Shown here in pieces: positions 19,913 through 31,360 of a stretch of DNA of 64,000 bases. The notes below the pieces were generated by a model. The model worked only from the letters and a program-made list of their open reading frames with translations. It did not search any database and had not been told where the DNA came from. This DNA is from Emiliania huxleyi CCMP1516 (taxonomy: Eukaryota; Haptophyta; Isochrysidales; Noelaerhabdaceae), in NCBI RefSeq assembly GCF_000372725.1, contig NW_005196756.1, positions 591,783 through 655,782 of the forward strand, read 5' to 3'. The position numbers and the translations under genes are program-made. How positions within the stretch are numbered: the stretch's first letter is position 1; each line of letters starts with the position of its first letter.

Positions 19913-20832
19913 TCACTTAAACTCCACCACAAACTGCACAAACGTCTGCTCACCAACGTTGCGGACGCCGTGGCTGCTGAGCTGGTCGTGGGCCACAAAA
20001 GTCACCTGCCCCTCCTCCTGGTAGGCCGGCTCGCCCACCGCCCCGCCGTCGGGCGCGAGGGCCTGCGTTAGGCTCGCCTCCAGGTTGACAAAGGCGTACG
20101 GCCGCGTGTGCGTGTGGTACCTGCGTTGTGTCCCTGCGTTGTGATCGAACGGGCCACGAGTGCAGCGAGTGCCGCTGCATGCAGCTGGACACGATGGGGC
20201 ACGTGTCCTCTCGAGTACAGCACTCGTCCGTATACAGACGGCCCCGCCTCCCGCATCTAGCGTGTGGTACGCGCACGCCTCGCCCGGCGTCAGCCGGAAC
20301 TCCCAGATCGCCACCCGCTCGTCCTCGAGCAGCAGCCGCGTGCCGACGCCTGAGGAAAGGTCTCGGAAAGGTCTCGGAAAGGTCTCGGAAAGGTCTAGGA
20401 GAGGTCCAGGAAGCAGCCGCGTGCCGACGCGCGGCGCGGCGTCGCTGTGCGCGCGGCGCGGCGACAGCTCCTGCGGCAGCGTCAGCAGCAGCGCGCGCCC
20501 GCGGGGAAGGGCGGCGGCGGTGGCGGCGGCGGCGGCGGGGAGCGCCTCGAGCGGCGTCCCGGGCTCGTGGACCAGCCAATAGGCTTTGCCGCCGGCGTCG
20601 AGGGCCGCAGCGGCAGCGGGCTCTGCCGCGTCGGTGGCGATCTCGCCATACTTGCACTGCAAGCTGGGCAGGCGGGAGGGCTGCCGCTGCCGCTTCCGGA
20701 AGGCGACGCGGCGGATGGACCCGTCCGGCGAGAGCAGGTGGCCGATCGACTTGCACGAGGCCTAGGAATGGTCCAGGAGAGGTCTGAGGTCTAGGGAAAG
20801 TCTAGCAAGCGGCTGATCGATTTGCGCGCGTC
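19913..20832 (-). CDS. Cupin-domain protein (upstream exons uncertain)
   Basis: Reading leftward: ...CKSIGHLLSPDGSIRRVAF, a variable Ala-rich middle, then VGTRLLLEDERVAIWEFRL, PGEACAYHTHTRPYAFVNLE and finally HGVRNVGEQTFVQFVVEFK at the stop near 19913. The H..H plus closing GxxNxGxxxF strand marks a cupin barrel, which binds a metal or small ligand. At least three introns are removed: 20350-20430 (81 bases) and 20762-20829 (68 bases), both GC-AG and both flanked by copies of exon sequence, and one near 20130-20270 containing a family 2 fragment. Upstream, a minus-strand exon may lie at 21285-21350. It converges tail-to-tail with the ankyrin gene. Confidence 0.65.
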
Positions 20833-20864
20833 CTGTAGTCTGACTACGCCGCCATGAAGGCGGG

Positions 20865-21285
20865 AATACGGTGTTGTGCGGTGTCGACAGTCTGACTACG
20901 CCACCGTCAGGGCGGGAGCACGGTGTTGTGCGGTGTATTCAGAGCGCCGTGTGAATACGAGGGGCTGCGAAGACAGTGAATACGGCTGCGGTCGAACACG
21001 GCGGAGTACGCGTCCTCTCGAGCGCCAGTTGGAAGACGAAGACCGGAGTGTGTTCCGCTTCTAGGGTCCGCCGCTCCTCGCCGAGATACGGGGAGATACG
21101 GGGAGATACGGGGAGATTTCTGCTTCTAGGGTCCGCCGCTCCTCGCCGAGGTACGGGAGATACGGGGAGATACGGGGAGATACGGGGAGATACGGGGAGA
21201 TACGGGGAGATACGGGGAGATCCGGGGAGAGACGGGGAGATACGGGGAGATTTCTGCTTCTAGGGTCCGCCGCTCCTCGCCAACT
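20865..21285 (-). repeat. Family 2 introner-like copy plus triplicated exon edge and (GAGATACGGG)n
   Basis: Minus-strand family 2 features (CTCGAG-AGGACGCG, CTTCCAACTGGCG) occupy 20870-21056. Beyond it, GCTTCTAGGGTCCGCCGCTC occurs three times, starting at 21057, 21122 and 21256. Decamer GAGATACGGG arrays lie between the copies. Confidence 0.75.
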
Positions 21286-21361
21286 ACGCCGCCCTCGACC
21301 CAGACCACCCCGTCGCCCTCGCCCCGCACTGCGACCCAGCAGCGGCCTGATGTGTGGCAGC

Positions 21362-21510
21362 CTCTCTCTCTCCATCTCTCCATCTCTCCATCTCTCTGTC
21401 TCTCTGTCTGTCTGTCTCTGTCTGTCTCTGTCTGTCTCTGTCTGTCTCTCTCTCTCTCTCTCTCCCTCTCTCTCCCTCTCTCTCTGTGTGTGTGGGGTGT
21501 GTGTGTGTGT
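21362..21510. repeat. (CT)n/(CTGT)n microsatellite
   Basis: Long pyrimidine runs (TCTCTC, CTGTCTGT) followed by (TG)n. They lie between the two minus-strand genes and show no coding signal. Confidence 0.95.
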
Positions 21511-21524
21511 GCCAGTTGTTGTTG

Positions 21525-22722
<1,198 letters not shown>

Positions 22723-22724
22723 TT

Positions 22725-23880
22725 TGTGATTGTGAAGGAGCGGCGGCCCAAAGGGTGGGGGTATCTTTCTTTTACACTCCGAAATTTAAAAACCCGGTGC
22801 GAACTGGGCGTGCTAGCACTATCACAGGCACACCACCGGAGCCACCTAAGCGACTCCGTTAAGAAGAATGCAAGCCATTCTTTCTTATGCGGAATCGACC
22901 TTTTCCAGTACTGAAATGATCGAGAGGCACCCAGCGAGGTCTCGGGAAACCTTCAGGGGGGCGGGCACGTACCCGCAGAACGGACAAATGCACGAGCCAA
23001 TGGAGGTCGAGGACGGCGAGAGCTGCACCGTGTGCATGAGCCGCCCTCGCAGCGTTCGAAACCAGCCATGGTGGAAGCGAAAGCACAGAGTACTACAGCT
23101 GACACCTCGGGCGTTCACGGTACATACACAGTCGGCACAAGCTTGTAATCGCTCCTCACTGGACGCGACTACGATGACATACCGCAGCGCTGCGCGTAAG
23201 CTGGAGCGACCGAGAACCGAGGACGTAACAGTCCGCCCCAACCCAACGACCCGGATGATTCCGCGTGGCGCGTGGGGGGCTGAAGTGGCCCGCAAATGCG
23301 AGAAATGCCGAAATGCGCGGTTACAGCGCAGTTGGGCGTTAACTCGGAATGCATGAAATCAAGCAACGCGGAACACGAGAAGGCTCCCTCGCGTGCCCTG
23401 TTCGCGACTCGCAACATGGCCGCGTCCCAGATTTCGCCACGCCGGACGCCACGCGCCACGCCGCGCGCCTGGGAAGAAACAACTCCGTGTAAAACTAAAT
23501 GGGCCCAGCGACAGCATAGAGCTGTGCTGGTCCGCCGAGCTGTGTGTAGAGGTGCGTTTGGGTGTCAATTCATACGAAACGAACGTACAGACAGCTACGC
23601 TGGCGGCTATTAAGCTCTGGGGACCCATTGTGCATTGATTGGTCAGACCAATGACTAGAGTTGCGATAACTCTGCGCTGCGCGGCGACAACCGACAGCAA
23701 GGGCGTGGGGAGCAAAGGGGGCGGGGGGTGTGGGATAGGGGGACAAGAAGAGGGGACAAGCCCAACACACACGCCCGTCTCACCCACCTGCCGTTCACCA
23801 ACTGTGAATGTGTTGTGTGGGGGGGGGGGGGGGGGCGACCATCCCGCTCGCGGCGTCCGAGCGCCGTACGAGTGGCTGAC
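22725..23880. other. Mostly non-coding, with RING remnant and dispersed repeat
   Basis: At 22995-23055 MEVEDGESCTVCMSRPRSV resembles the start of a RING finger but has no continuation, so it is a fragment. Bases 23136-23225 (CACTGGACGCGACTACGA..., ACATACCGCA) recur at 24592-24690. A G-run of about 18 lies at 23819. GCGGAATCGACC at 22890 recurs at 49915. No complete gene is supported. Confidence 0.5.
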
Positions 23881-23930
23881 TCCGCTTCGCCGTGTGGCAG
23901 GAGTTTGCAGAGCCAGTCTTTGCGGGCCCG

Positions 23931-24368
23931 ATGAGCATCCTCGACTTACCACCGGACGTGATGTCTGTCATCGCCCGCCTGACGCGCACGCACGGCACGC
24001 TCTTTTGTAACTCATCGGCTGCGTGCTCGGTCGGTCGGCTGCGGGGAACCTGCAGGACCCTGTGGGGATCTGTCCAGCTCGGGTGGTCACAGCTGCTGCT
24101 CGAGCGCGACCACGTCCGCCAGAAGAATGAGCGCGCTGACAAGAAGTACTGGATTGACCGCGCGATTGCCGAGATCACGAAATCACGTAAGGTGGTGCCC
24201 TGTGCTGAGCTGCCCGGCGCTGTTGCGCAGCGCCTCGCCGGTCGAGTTCAGCACGTTTACGATCATGAACCCATGCACCAGCTCATCATGGAAAGAATCG
24301 ATGACAGAGTGCGCAGAGAGTGCCTTGAGCAGAGAGCTGGCGAGCAGCTGTATCGCTATCTTGCTTAG
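23931..24368 (+). CDS. F-box-like small protein
   Basis: A 145-residue frame starts MSILDLPPDVMSVIARL. The LPPDVM...RL..L.....C..LR..CR.L pattern is that of an F-box helix bundle, followed by a charged helical tail (EITKSRKVVPC, ...CLEQRAGEQLYRYLA) and stop TAG at 24366. F-box proteins recruit substrates to SCF ubiquitin ligases. A possible acceptor GTGTGGCAG lies 31 bases before the ATG, so the first exon may be upstream. The 3' signature lies about 500 bases on. Confidence 0.55.
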   Translation: MSILDLPPDVMSVIARLTRTHGTLFCNSSAACSVGRLRGTCRTLWGSVQLGWSQLLLERDHVRQKNERADKKYWIDRAIAEITKSRKVVPCAELPGAVAQRLAGRVQHVYDHEPMHQLIMERIDDRVRRECLEQRAGEQLYRYLA

Positions 24369-24591
24369 ATCTAAAGCGTGACGTCGCATGGCTCATGTGT
24401 GCTGTGGCGTGGGCTGGGTGGGCTGGGCGGTGAGGCACAGTGCGCTATCATTTGTGGCACTTGCTTCCTGAGAGGGCTCTCTTGTTTTGCATGCGCGTGT
24501 TTAGCGCCAGGTTTAGCGCGTGATAGTTGTGTTTTTAGTACTGCGCAGTACTCAACGATGTGCCGTGGCACGGTACATGCATGCTCGGCAG

Positions 24592-24700
24592 CACAAGCTG
24601 TGTAATCGCTGTACCTCACTGGACGCGACTACGGCGACATACCGCAACCGCAACGCTGTGTGGAAGCTGAAGGCCTGTTGTCTGTTGAAGCGTACCGAGA
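24592..24700 (+). repeat. Dispersed repeat R3 (second copy of 23136-23225)
   Basis: GTAATCGCT-(GTA)-CCTCACTGGACGCGACTACG, ACATACCGCA and AAGCTG occur in the same order in both copies, about 85 per cent alike by eye. Non-coding. Confidence 0.7.
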
Positions 24701-24863
24701 ATTATGAATTACCGAGGACAACAGTCAGCGCGTACAGTTGTAGCGCGTACGGGGCAAATTTGGCGTACACTTTTGGCCCTCCAAGGGGTCTGTGCCCGGG
24801 TTGGCCCGCCGTGTACGGTTACAGAGGCAGCGCGCGTGTCGCGAATTGCCACACGCCCTCGAG

Positions 24864-24912
24864 CGCGATAAATAAATAAAACGGGCACGCCAAACGAGGG
24901 GTGGGAGAAGGA
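24864..24912 (+). terminator. 3'-end signature (AATAAATAAAAC ... GAGGGGTGGG)
   Basis: GATAAATAAATAAAACGGGC, then ACGCCAAACGAGGGGTGGG. It lies downstream of the F-box-like gene and 55 bases before the phosphoesterase start. Confidence 0.5.
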
Positions 24913-24965
24913 CCCTCGAGCGCGAGGTCGGAGACTTTTTTCTTTTTGCGTGATGCTTGCCGCTG

Positions 24966-27838
24966 ATGGACGACGAGCTGCTCTCGATTGGGCAGCGCTG
25001 CGTCGTGTCGGGCCTCGCCTCGCGCGCCGAGCTAAACGGCCGCGGCGGCAGCATCGTCGGCTATGACGCCCAGACCGGCCGTCATCTCGTCAACGTGGAC
25101 GGGCAGGAGGGCAGCAGCAGCTTCTCGCTCAGAGCGGCAAACGTCGGTGCCGCCGCCGCCGAATCGTCGCTCGAGCCATCTCGGATGGCGTCGCTCGAGC
25201 CATCTCGGATGGCGCCGGTCACCGTGCGGAGAGCGTGGCGCTCGTACCTCGGAGAATTTGACGGCGACACCGAAGACGAGGACGAGTACGTCGCTGATGT
25301 CCGCGCGGCGAAGCGGCAGAAGGCCGCCGCCCCCGCGCAGAGGCGCGACGTGGTGACACTGCACCCGCGCGGGAGCCGCGCCGTCACCGTCGTCGCCACC
25401 GCCGACCTGCACCGCCACCACGAGGAGGAGTACATCGGAGGCCTCTCGCTCGCCGGCTGGTTCGAGTCGGACCGCTCTCCGGCCCACGTCGACGTCTGCC
25501 TCTTTGCGGGCGACGTCGGCCTCGAGACGGAGGCAGAGAGCACCTCGCGCGCGCAGACGAGGCGCGACGGCGAGAGACGCGAACTGCTGCTGACTCAGCT
25601 GCCTGCTGATGACCAGTCATGCCCTAGTTAGGCCCGACGGAGCGACGCTCGACTCGTGGCGGCGCCTACTGGGCCGGCTGCTCGCCAGGGAGTGTCTAGG
25701 AAGTGTCTAGGAAGTGTCTAGGAAGTGTCTAGGCGCCTCCTGGGCCGGGTCCTCGCCGCAAAGCCGGGCATGCACGTGGTGCTCGTCGGAGGCAGCCACG
25801 ACGGGCTGCTTTGCCGGCGCCGCCGCCTCTGGCACCCCTCTCGGAACTTTCTCGGACCCTTCCCACAGGCAACCACGACGGACTGCTCTGCCGCGACGCC
25901 GACTGCCTCGCTTGCGCGCGCCTCGCGCGCCACGACCCGGCGGCCGCGCGGCAAGGTGGCGAGGCCCCGCCGCTGCACGACGAAGGCAGGGCTGCGGCCA
26001 GCCGCCTCCGCCGCCTGCTCTCGGGCTTGCCCGGCGGGCGGGTACACGTTCTGTGCGACGAGGCGGCGAACTAGCCGAGAGACCGCCGAGAGACCGCCGA
26101 GAGATAGCCGAGAGATAGCCGAGGTATAGAAGCGTGTGAACCATAGTTGATGACTACAGGCGGCGGACCTCGACCTGCCCTGCGGTGCGGCGCTGCGCGT
26201 GGTTGGGAGCCCGTGGACGTCGTACGACACCGGCGGCAAGGCGCGCACCTCCACCATATCTCCCCATCTCTCCCCATATCTCCGGCAAGGCGCGCACCTC
26301 CACCTCTCCCTCTTTGCATCACCGACCTCTCTCCCATCCTCACCTCTGCTGCATCACCGACCCACCTCTACCTCCTCCCTCCCCCCTCCTTCCTCGCCCG
26401 CCCCTCTCTTCCCCCTCCCCCTCATAGGCGCACCAGTCCATCTCCCACCACTGGCGACCCGAGGGCGGCTTCCTTTTCGGCGGCGTGCAGCTGCAGCAGC
26501 GCCTCGACTGCGCCGCCTGGTGGCGCCGCCACTGGTGCGAACCCACTAGCTTTGGTGATCGCACCCGCTCCAATAGAAGCCGGTCGATGGCCAGCTGCCC
26601 TTCCTCCACTCACGGCGCCGGCGCCCCCTCGCACGTAGCCGTGGCTGCTAGACGTCTCGCCGCCATCCCCAGGTGCCGCGTCGGCCACCTCCTCTCGGCG
26701 CGCGAGACGGCAGGCGGGCCCTCAGTCTGGCCCCCTATAGCCCACCACACCACACGTGTCACTCGATCGCATGCCTGTGCGCTCGCCGACATAGTCCAGC
26801 GCCCGAGCACATCTCAGAGAAGGACGTCAACACTCACTCCTCTCGGCGCGCGAGACGGCAGGCGGGCGGACACACACACACACACCGCCCACCCACGCGC
26901 ACTGGGCCTTGCACTTTGAATGCCGTGGGGCTCCTGTCGTCTAGACGTGGAGACGCGAGGGTCGCCCGGCCCTCGCCCCACCACCTCGTGTGTGTGGAGA
27001 AGTTGACCTTACCTTGCCTCAGGCGGGCGGCGGATCGCGGGCAGCTTGCTCTGCACGCACACCCCTCCGCGCGGCGTGCTCGACATCGTGGGCGGCGGCA
27101 AAGACAACGGGGCGGGCATCCGGAGCAGGCGACGGTCAGAAGAGACATACGCCCGCGCGGGCGTGTCCTCTTTTCTAAGGGGCGGCCCTCCGGAGCAGGC
27201 GGGTGGGCTGCGCGGCGCTGCGCGAGATGCTCGAGGGGCTCGAGCGGCCGCCCGTACTCCACTGCTTTGGGCACGTGCACGCTCGCCAGTCGGAGGGCGA
27301 GCCGGCGGCGGGCCCGCGTGGACATGTCAAGACACGTCCGTGACATGTCCGAGACGCGTCCACAGGCGAGCCGGCGGCGGGCCCGCGTGGACATGTCAAG
27401 ACACGTCCGTGACATGTCCGAGACGCGTCCACAGGCGAGCCGGCGGCGGGCCCGCGCCTCGCCGCCTCCAAGCGCTGCGCGGGCACCCTCTTCGCAAACG
27501 TGGCTGCCGAGCGGCAGCTGCCCGAGATCACAGGCTTCCGGCTCGCGCGGCGGGGCGGCGGCGCGCTCGGCGCGGGTGGCGGCGCGCGCCTCGCGCTGCC
27601 GGCGCCGGGCGCTGCGGCGGGCGCGCTGCCGGCTGGCGTGCTCACGATGCCTCCGATCTCCGCCGCCGACTACGCGCGCGTGGTCGAGCCCGAGTCGCTG
27701 CTGATGCGACCGCCGACCGTGCTAACTCTCCCGCTAAGCGGTTGGGCCTGCGATTGCGAGAGCTGGCGAGAGTTCTGGGAGCTGTCCGTGGGCAGCGTGG
27801 ATGGCGACGCCAACGGCAGCCGAGAAGATGGGCTCTAG
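24966..27838 (+). CDS. Calcineurin-like metallophosphoesterase (MPPED type), multi-exon
   Basis: Starts MDDELLSIGQRCVVSGL; a small SH3-like segment comes first. Family motifs appear in order across exons: ATADLHRHHEEE (D-x-H) near 25400, VDVCLFAGDVG (GD) near 25495, VVLVGG|NHDGLL (GNHD) across 25790/25869, SPWTSYDTGGK near 26215, LLCTHTPPRGVLDIVGGG (GH equivalent) at 27040, and PVLHCFGHVHA (GHxH) at 27260. These are the metal ligands of the two-metal phosphoesterase fold; MPPED enzymes hydrolyse cyclic nucleotides or phosphodiesters. The stop is at 27836-27838 after WREFWELSV. At least six introns contain duplicated exon edges, (GTGTCTAGGAA)n, (CATCTCTCCC)n or a family 1 repeat, and several need GC donors. 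The GNHD motif is spelled GSHD in the first duplicate copy, which is spliced out. Confidence 0.8.
25689..25732 (+). repeat. (GTGTCTAGGAA)n intron filler
   Basis: Four copies of an 11-base unit sit between GCGCCTACTGGGCCGG (25662) and GCGCCTCCTGGGCCGG (25733). The same unit fills an intron of the CDF transporter at 61191-61225. Confidence 0.85.
26885..27022 (+). repeat. Introner-like repeat, family 1, copy 3
   Basis: CGCACTGGGCCTTGCACTTTG, in two parts, is followed by GACGCGAGGGTCG, CCCCACCACCTCGTGTGTG and GGAGAAG. It then ends in CTTGCCTCAG at the exon that codes for LLCTHTPPRG. Confidence 0.7.
27297..27455 (+). repeat. 69-bp unit repeated around a 48-bp GT..AG insert
   Basis: GCGAGCCGGCGGCGGGCCCGC occurs at 27297, 27366 and 27435. 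A 48-base segment starting GTGGACATG and ending CCACAG separates each pair. Reading through keeps the frame; splicing also keeps the frame. Confidence 0.9.
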
Positions 27839-27892
27839 AGCAATCTACAGGTCAGGTAAGGTAAGGTAAATATTTCTCCACACACACACATA

Positions 27893-28474
27893 CCTTCTCT
27901 TGAAAACAAGTTATTTAGGAGCACCCCCCTACCGCCACCCAGTACGTGCTCCGCAGCTGAGCCCACGCACCCCACAGCAGCTCAGGGACACAATGAGCTC
28001 GCATGCAAGTGATGGTACGCACAGCTCGACGCGTACTCGAATGCTACCACTGTCATTCTAGCCGGCGAGCGGCGGCGTCACAGCGTCGACTCTCGCATCG
28101 CGATGTGACGCACTGCTTGCCCAGACGCGCGCCTTGGCGCGCTCCTGTGGTGCAGGAGGAAGGCCAGCGGTCATGCTGCGCAGGCCCGGCCGTCTGGCTG
28201 AAGGGAGCAGCAGCTGTGGCGCTCAGCAGCGCTGCTGGCGAGCAGCGCAGCCACACCACACTCCCGCCAAGCCACGTGTCATTTCGCGCCAAGATTTGGC
28301 GCCAAAATGGCACTTTAGTGTCCACCTAGCCACGTGGTCGCGGCCTGAAGCTCCAAGCTTCTGGGAGTGAGGTCCCACATCACAGGGCTCCATTTGACTC
28401 AGTTGGTGGCACCGTCCAATCGTTCGCCGATATCCGAAACCGGGGTGCTCCTAAATAACTTGTTCAAGAGAAGG
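27893..28474. mobile_element. 582-bp MITE with about 35-bp TIRs and TA duplication
   Basis: The left end starts CCTTCTCTTG, runs to CAAGTTATTTAGGAGCACCC, and is mirrored at 28440-28474 with two bases fewer. TA flanks both sides (27891-92 and 28475-76). No coding capacity. The TA target suggests a Tc1/mariner-type origin. Confidence 0.85.
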
Positions 28475-28649
28475 TAAGCGATTACGCGCACACACACAAA
28501 AGGTGCGAGCCCGCAGGCGAGCCGAGCCCTCCTTTTAGGAAGTTTAAGAAGAAAACCTGCCGCGCCGCGCAGCAGCCTCCCCAAGCCCAACGAAATCAGT
28601 AACCAGCCTCCGGCGGGGCCCCCGCTACCATCCAAACCCGAGTACATAG

Positions 28650-30392
28650 ATGGGCCCAGGTAGGAGGCTCCACACCACCTGACTCGCGTCGTGCCACCTG
28701 AAAGCCACAAAATGCCGGATTTTGCACGAGACACACGCGGAAAGCGCCACGTGCCTCCACGAGTCCTTTGCAGCTTTTTGCACAAAATGCAGGTGGCTTT
28801 AGCCACTTGCTCCATGAGCAAAACAGTCCCCAAAACACCTGGAGCAGATGGCTTACGCCGCCTGTGGACATGGACAAAACCGTGCAAAAAGCACCTGGAG
28901 CAGATGGCTTACGCCGCCTGTGGATGGCTTACGCCGCCTGTGGACATGGACAAAACCGTGCAAAAAGCACCTGGAGCAGATGGCTTACGCCGCCTGTGGC
29001 CATGGGCAAACAGTGCAAAAAGCACCTGGAGTAGATTCCAAACGCCGCCTGTGGCCATGTGACCGCTCGGGTGGCGCCAGGTGGCTTCGCCCCCCTCCAA
29101 GCCACCTGCCCCCCCTCGCCACACCTGCCTGGAGGGCTGGAGCACGTGCGCCACCTGGGCCCGGGCAGGTGGCTCCAGGTGGCTTCGGCCCCTCCAAGCC
29201 ACCTGCATGCCCCCCCTCGCCACACCTGGAGGGCTGGAGCACGTGCGCCACCTGGGCGTCACTTCGGGAATTTCATCGTGCGTGTTCTTTTGAATAGGAA
29301 TGTACTATACACCGCCTCGGCACCACGAGCCGCCCCCGCCGCGCCTCCACAATCCACTCTCGCAACTCTACCGCGCAGCCGGCACACGACGTCGGCGAGG
29401 CCGACAAAGCTCTGCATGGCCTGGTTTATCGGGGATCGAGTGATGGCGTATTATTGGGCAGTCTTCTCATTGGCGAGTCAGGCTGCTCAGCGTCGGCAGC
29501 AACGGCGCGTGAGCAGCGCAGCCACCGGCTCCTGCGGCGTTTGCAGCCACACCAAACGCCCGCGCGGGCCGGGTTGAAGCCCCAGGCTTATGTCGACGCC
29601 GGACATTGATTGTAGCCGCCGATGACCGCCGCAGGCCCTCATTCACACACCCCACAGTCCCAGTTTGCAGCGCGGGGAGGAGCGGGGCGGCTCGCGTTTG
29701 GCAGGCCAGCCCTTCCGTGGCTCGGATTTTCCGTTTCCGAATTCAAACTTGCGCCAGGCAGGTGGCGCACGTGCTCCGGCCCTCCAGGTGTGGCGAGGGG
29801 GGCGGGGCAGGTGGCTTGGAGGGGCCGAAGCCACCTGGAGCCACCTGCCCAGGCCCAGGTGGCGCACGTGCTCCAGCCCTCCTCGTGTGGCGAGGGAGGG
29901 GGGGCAGGTGGCTTGGAGGGGGCTGAAGCCACCTGTTGCCACCTGCCCAGGCCCAGGTGGCGCACGTGCTCCAGCCCTCCACGTGTGGCGAGGGGGGCGG
30001 GGCAGGTGGCTTGGAGGGGGCCGAAGCCCTTGGCGCCACCCGAGCGCTCACATGGCCACAGGCGGCGTTTGGAATCTACTCCCGGTGCTTTTTGCACTGT
30101 TTTGCCCATGGCCACAGGCGGCGTAAGCCATCTGCTCCAGGTGCTTTTTGCACTGTTTTGCCCATGTCCACAGGCGCGGCGTAAGCCATCTGCTCCAGGT
30201 GCTTTTTGCACTGTTTTGCTCATGGAGCAAGTGGCTGAAGCCACCTGCATTTTTGTGCAAAAGGCTCTAAAATGGCCGAAATCCCTTGTGGCGCACGTGG
30301 CGATTGCCACGTGTGCCTCGGCTAAGAGGCCTCTCCAGGCGAGAGTCAGGTGGCACGACGCGAGTCAGGTGGTGTGGAGCCTCCTACCTGGG
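28650..30392. mobile_element. Foldback element: about 600-bp inverted arms around a 500-bp core
   Basis: CCCAGGTAGGAGGCTCCACA at 28655 is mirrored by its reverse complement ending at 30391. Inside, units with GCACCTGGAGCAGATGGC (four left copies near 28850-29040, inverted near 30075-30225) and a CAGGTGGCTTGGAGGGG-type unit (29080-29260, inverted at 29760-30035) follow in mirrored order. The core 29265-29755 has no inverted partner. No gene is seen. The structure resembles foldback DNA elements built of tandem subrepeats. Confidence 0.85.
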
Positions 30393-30399
30393 ACCATCT

Positions 30400-31360
30400 C
30401 TCCCCGAGTACCGGTCTACTAATCATAGATATAGAGGCTCAAGAGTGACATAAGTCCACACACATACGACATACACATACACAAAGCAACTCTCACGACA
30501 CACGGGCACCGGGTGGAGAGCGGCGGCGGCGGCGGCAGCAGCACGCGCGGGCGGACGGATTCGGACGGGGCGGAGCAGCGACTGCCTGGGCGGCCGCTGC
30601 TCTGTCTGCCAGAGCGCGCCGTCTGCCTGCGCAGCTCGTGCTCGAGGCCTCGAGCGCGGTCAGGTGCGCTGGACGCGCGCTCTGTGCAGCGGCGCAGAGC
30701 GCGCGTCCCTGGCACAGACGGAGCAGCGACCGCGCCAGCGGTCGCTGCTCCGCCCCTCCGTCGCGCGCGCCGCGCGCGCGCTGCCGCCGCGATCCAGACT
30801 TGCAAAGGGCAGGCAACAGCGCATGTGCTCGGTGTATGGACGAGCCGAGATGGGCTCGCGGCAGCAGCAGTGGCAGCAGCAGCAGCAGCAGCAGCAGCAG
30901 TGCCATCACCAGCGCTACCAGCGACGGGGTTTGCCCGGAATTGGCCTTGTGTCGTCTAAGTTCATGGCCCCCGACCATACAGCGTCTAAATCTGAGCCCA
31001 GCTCCGTGCGGGGGCTAAGTTGAGCGCTCGCTCGCTGCAGAGGCTAAGAGTAGAGCGACCCTCTAGCCCTACTCCCCAACCATTCCACTGCGTCCACAGA
31101 GACGACCAGCGGACACGTCAGTGTACTCGCGTTGGAGAGAGTTTTCAGTGCATGTAGTCTTACGACGACAACACTGGGCACACGCACGGGACTGGCACGC
31201 CGCACTGCACTGACACAGGCGTACACCGCCCAGTGCGAAAAAGAATGTTTACTTAAAACCGGCCAGGCCGCAGGCGCCCCAGGGCCCCCACCCGTTTCAG
31301 CCTAGGGGGGCCCAAGGGCGAAGCGCAAGCGCGGGTCCTCGGCTCGTTCGATTGCGACGG
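30400..31360. other. Non-coding: (CAG)n, palindromic block and R2 copy
   Basis: A (CAG)n run of about 12 lies at 30866-30901. Bases 30690-30790 hold a GCAGCGACC...GGTCGCTGC palindrome whose surroundings recur inverted at 33830-33930. A diverged minus-strand R2 copy lies at 31150-31240. No supported gene. Confidence 0.55.

Noticed and set aside
18120-20024. Single 634-residue frame through the ankyrin gene and beyond
   Set aside because: It runs through two GC-AG introns and out of frame after 19440. The conserved C-terminal exon is in another frame and stops at 19701.
21277-21350. Plus-strand peptide LLANYAALDPDHPVALAP ending in a stop
   Set aside because: It looks protein-like, but the adjoining family 2 repeat and neighbouring exons are all minus strand. 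A minus reading (WVAVRGEGDGVVWVEGG) is equally open, so direction could not be settled.
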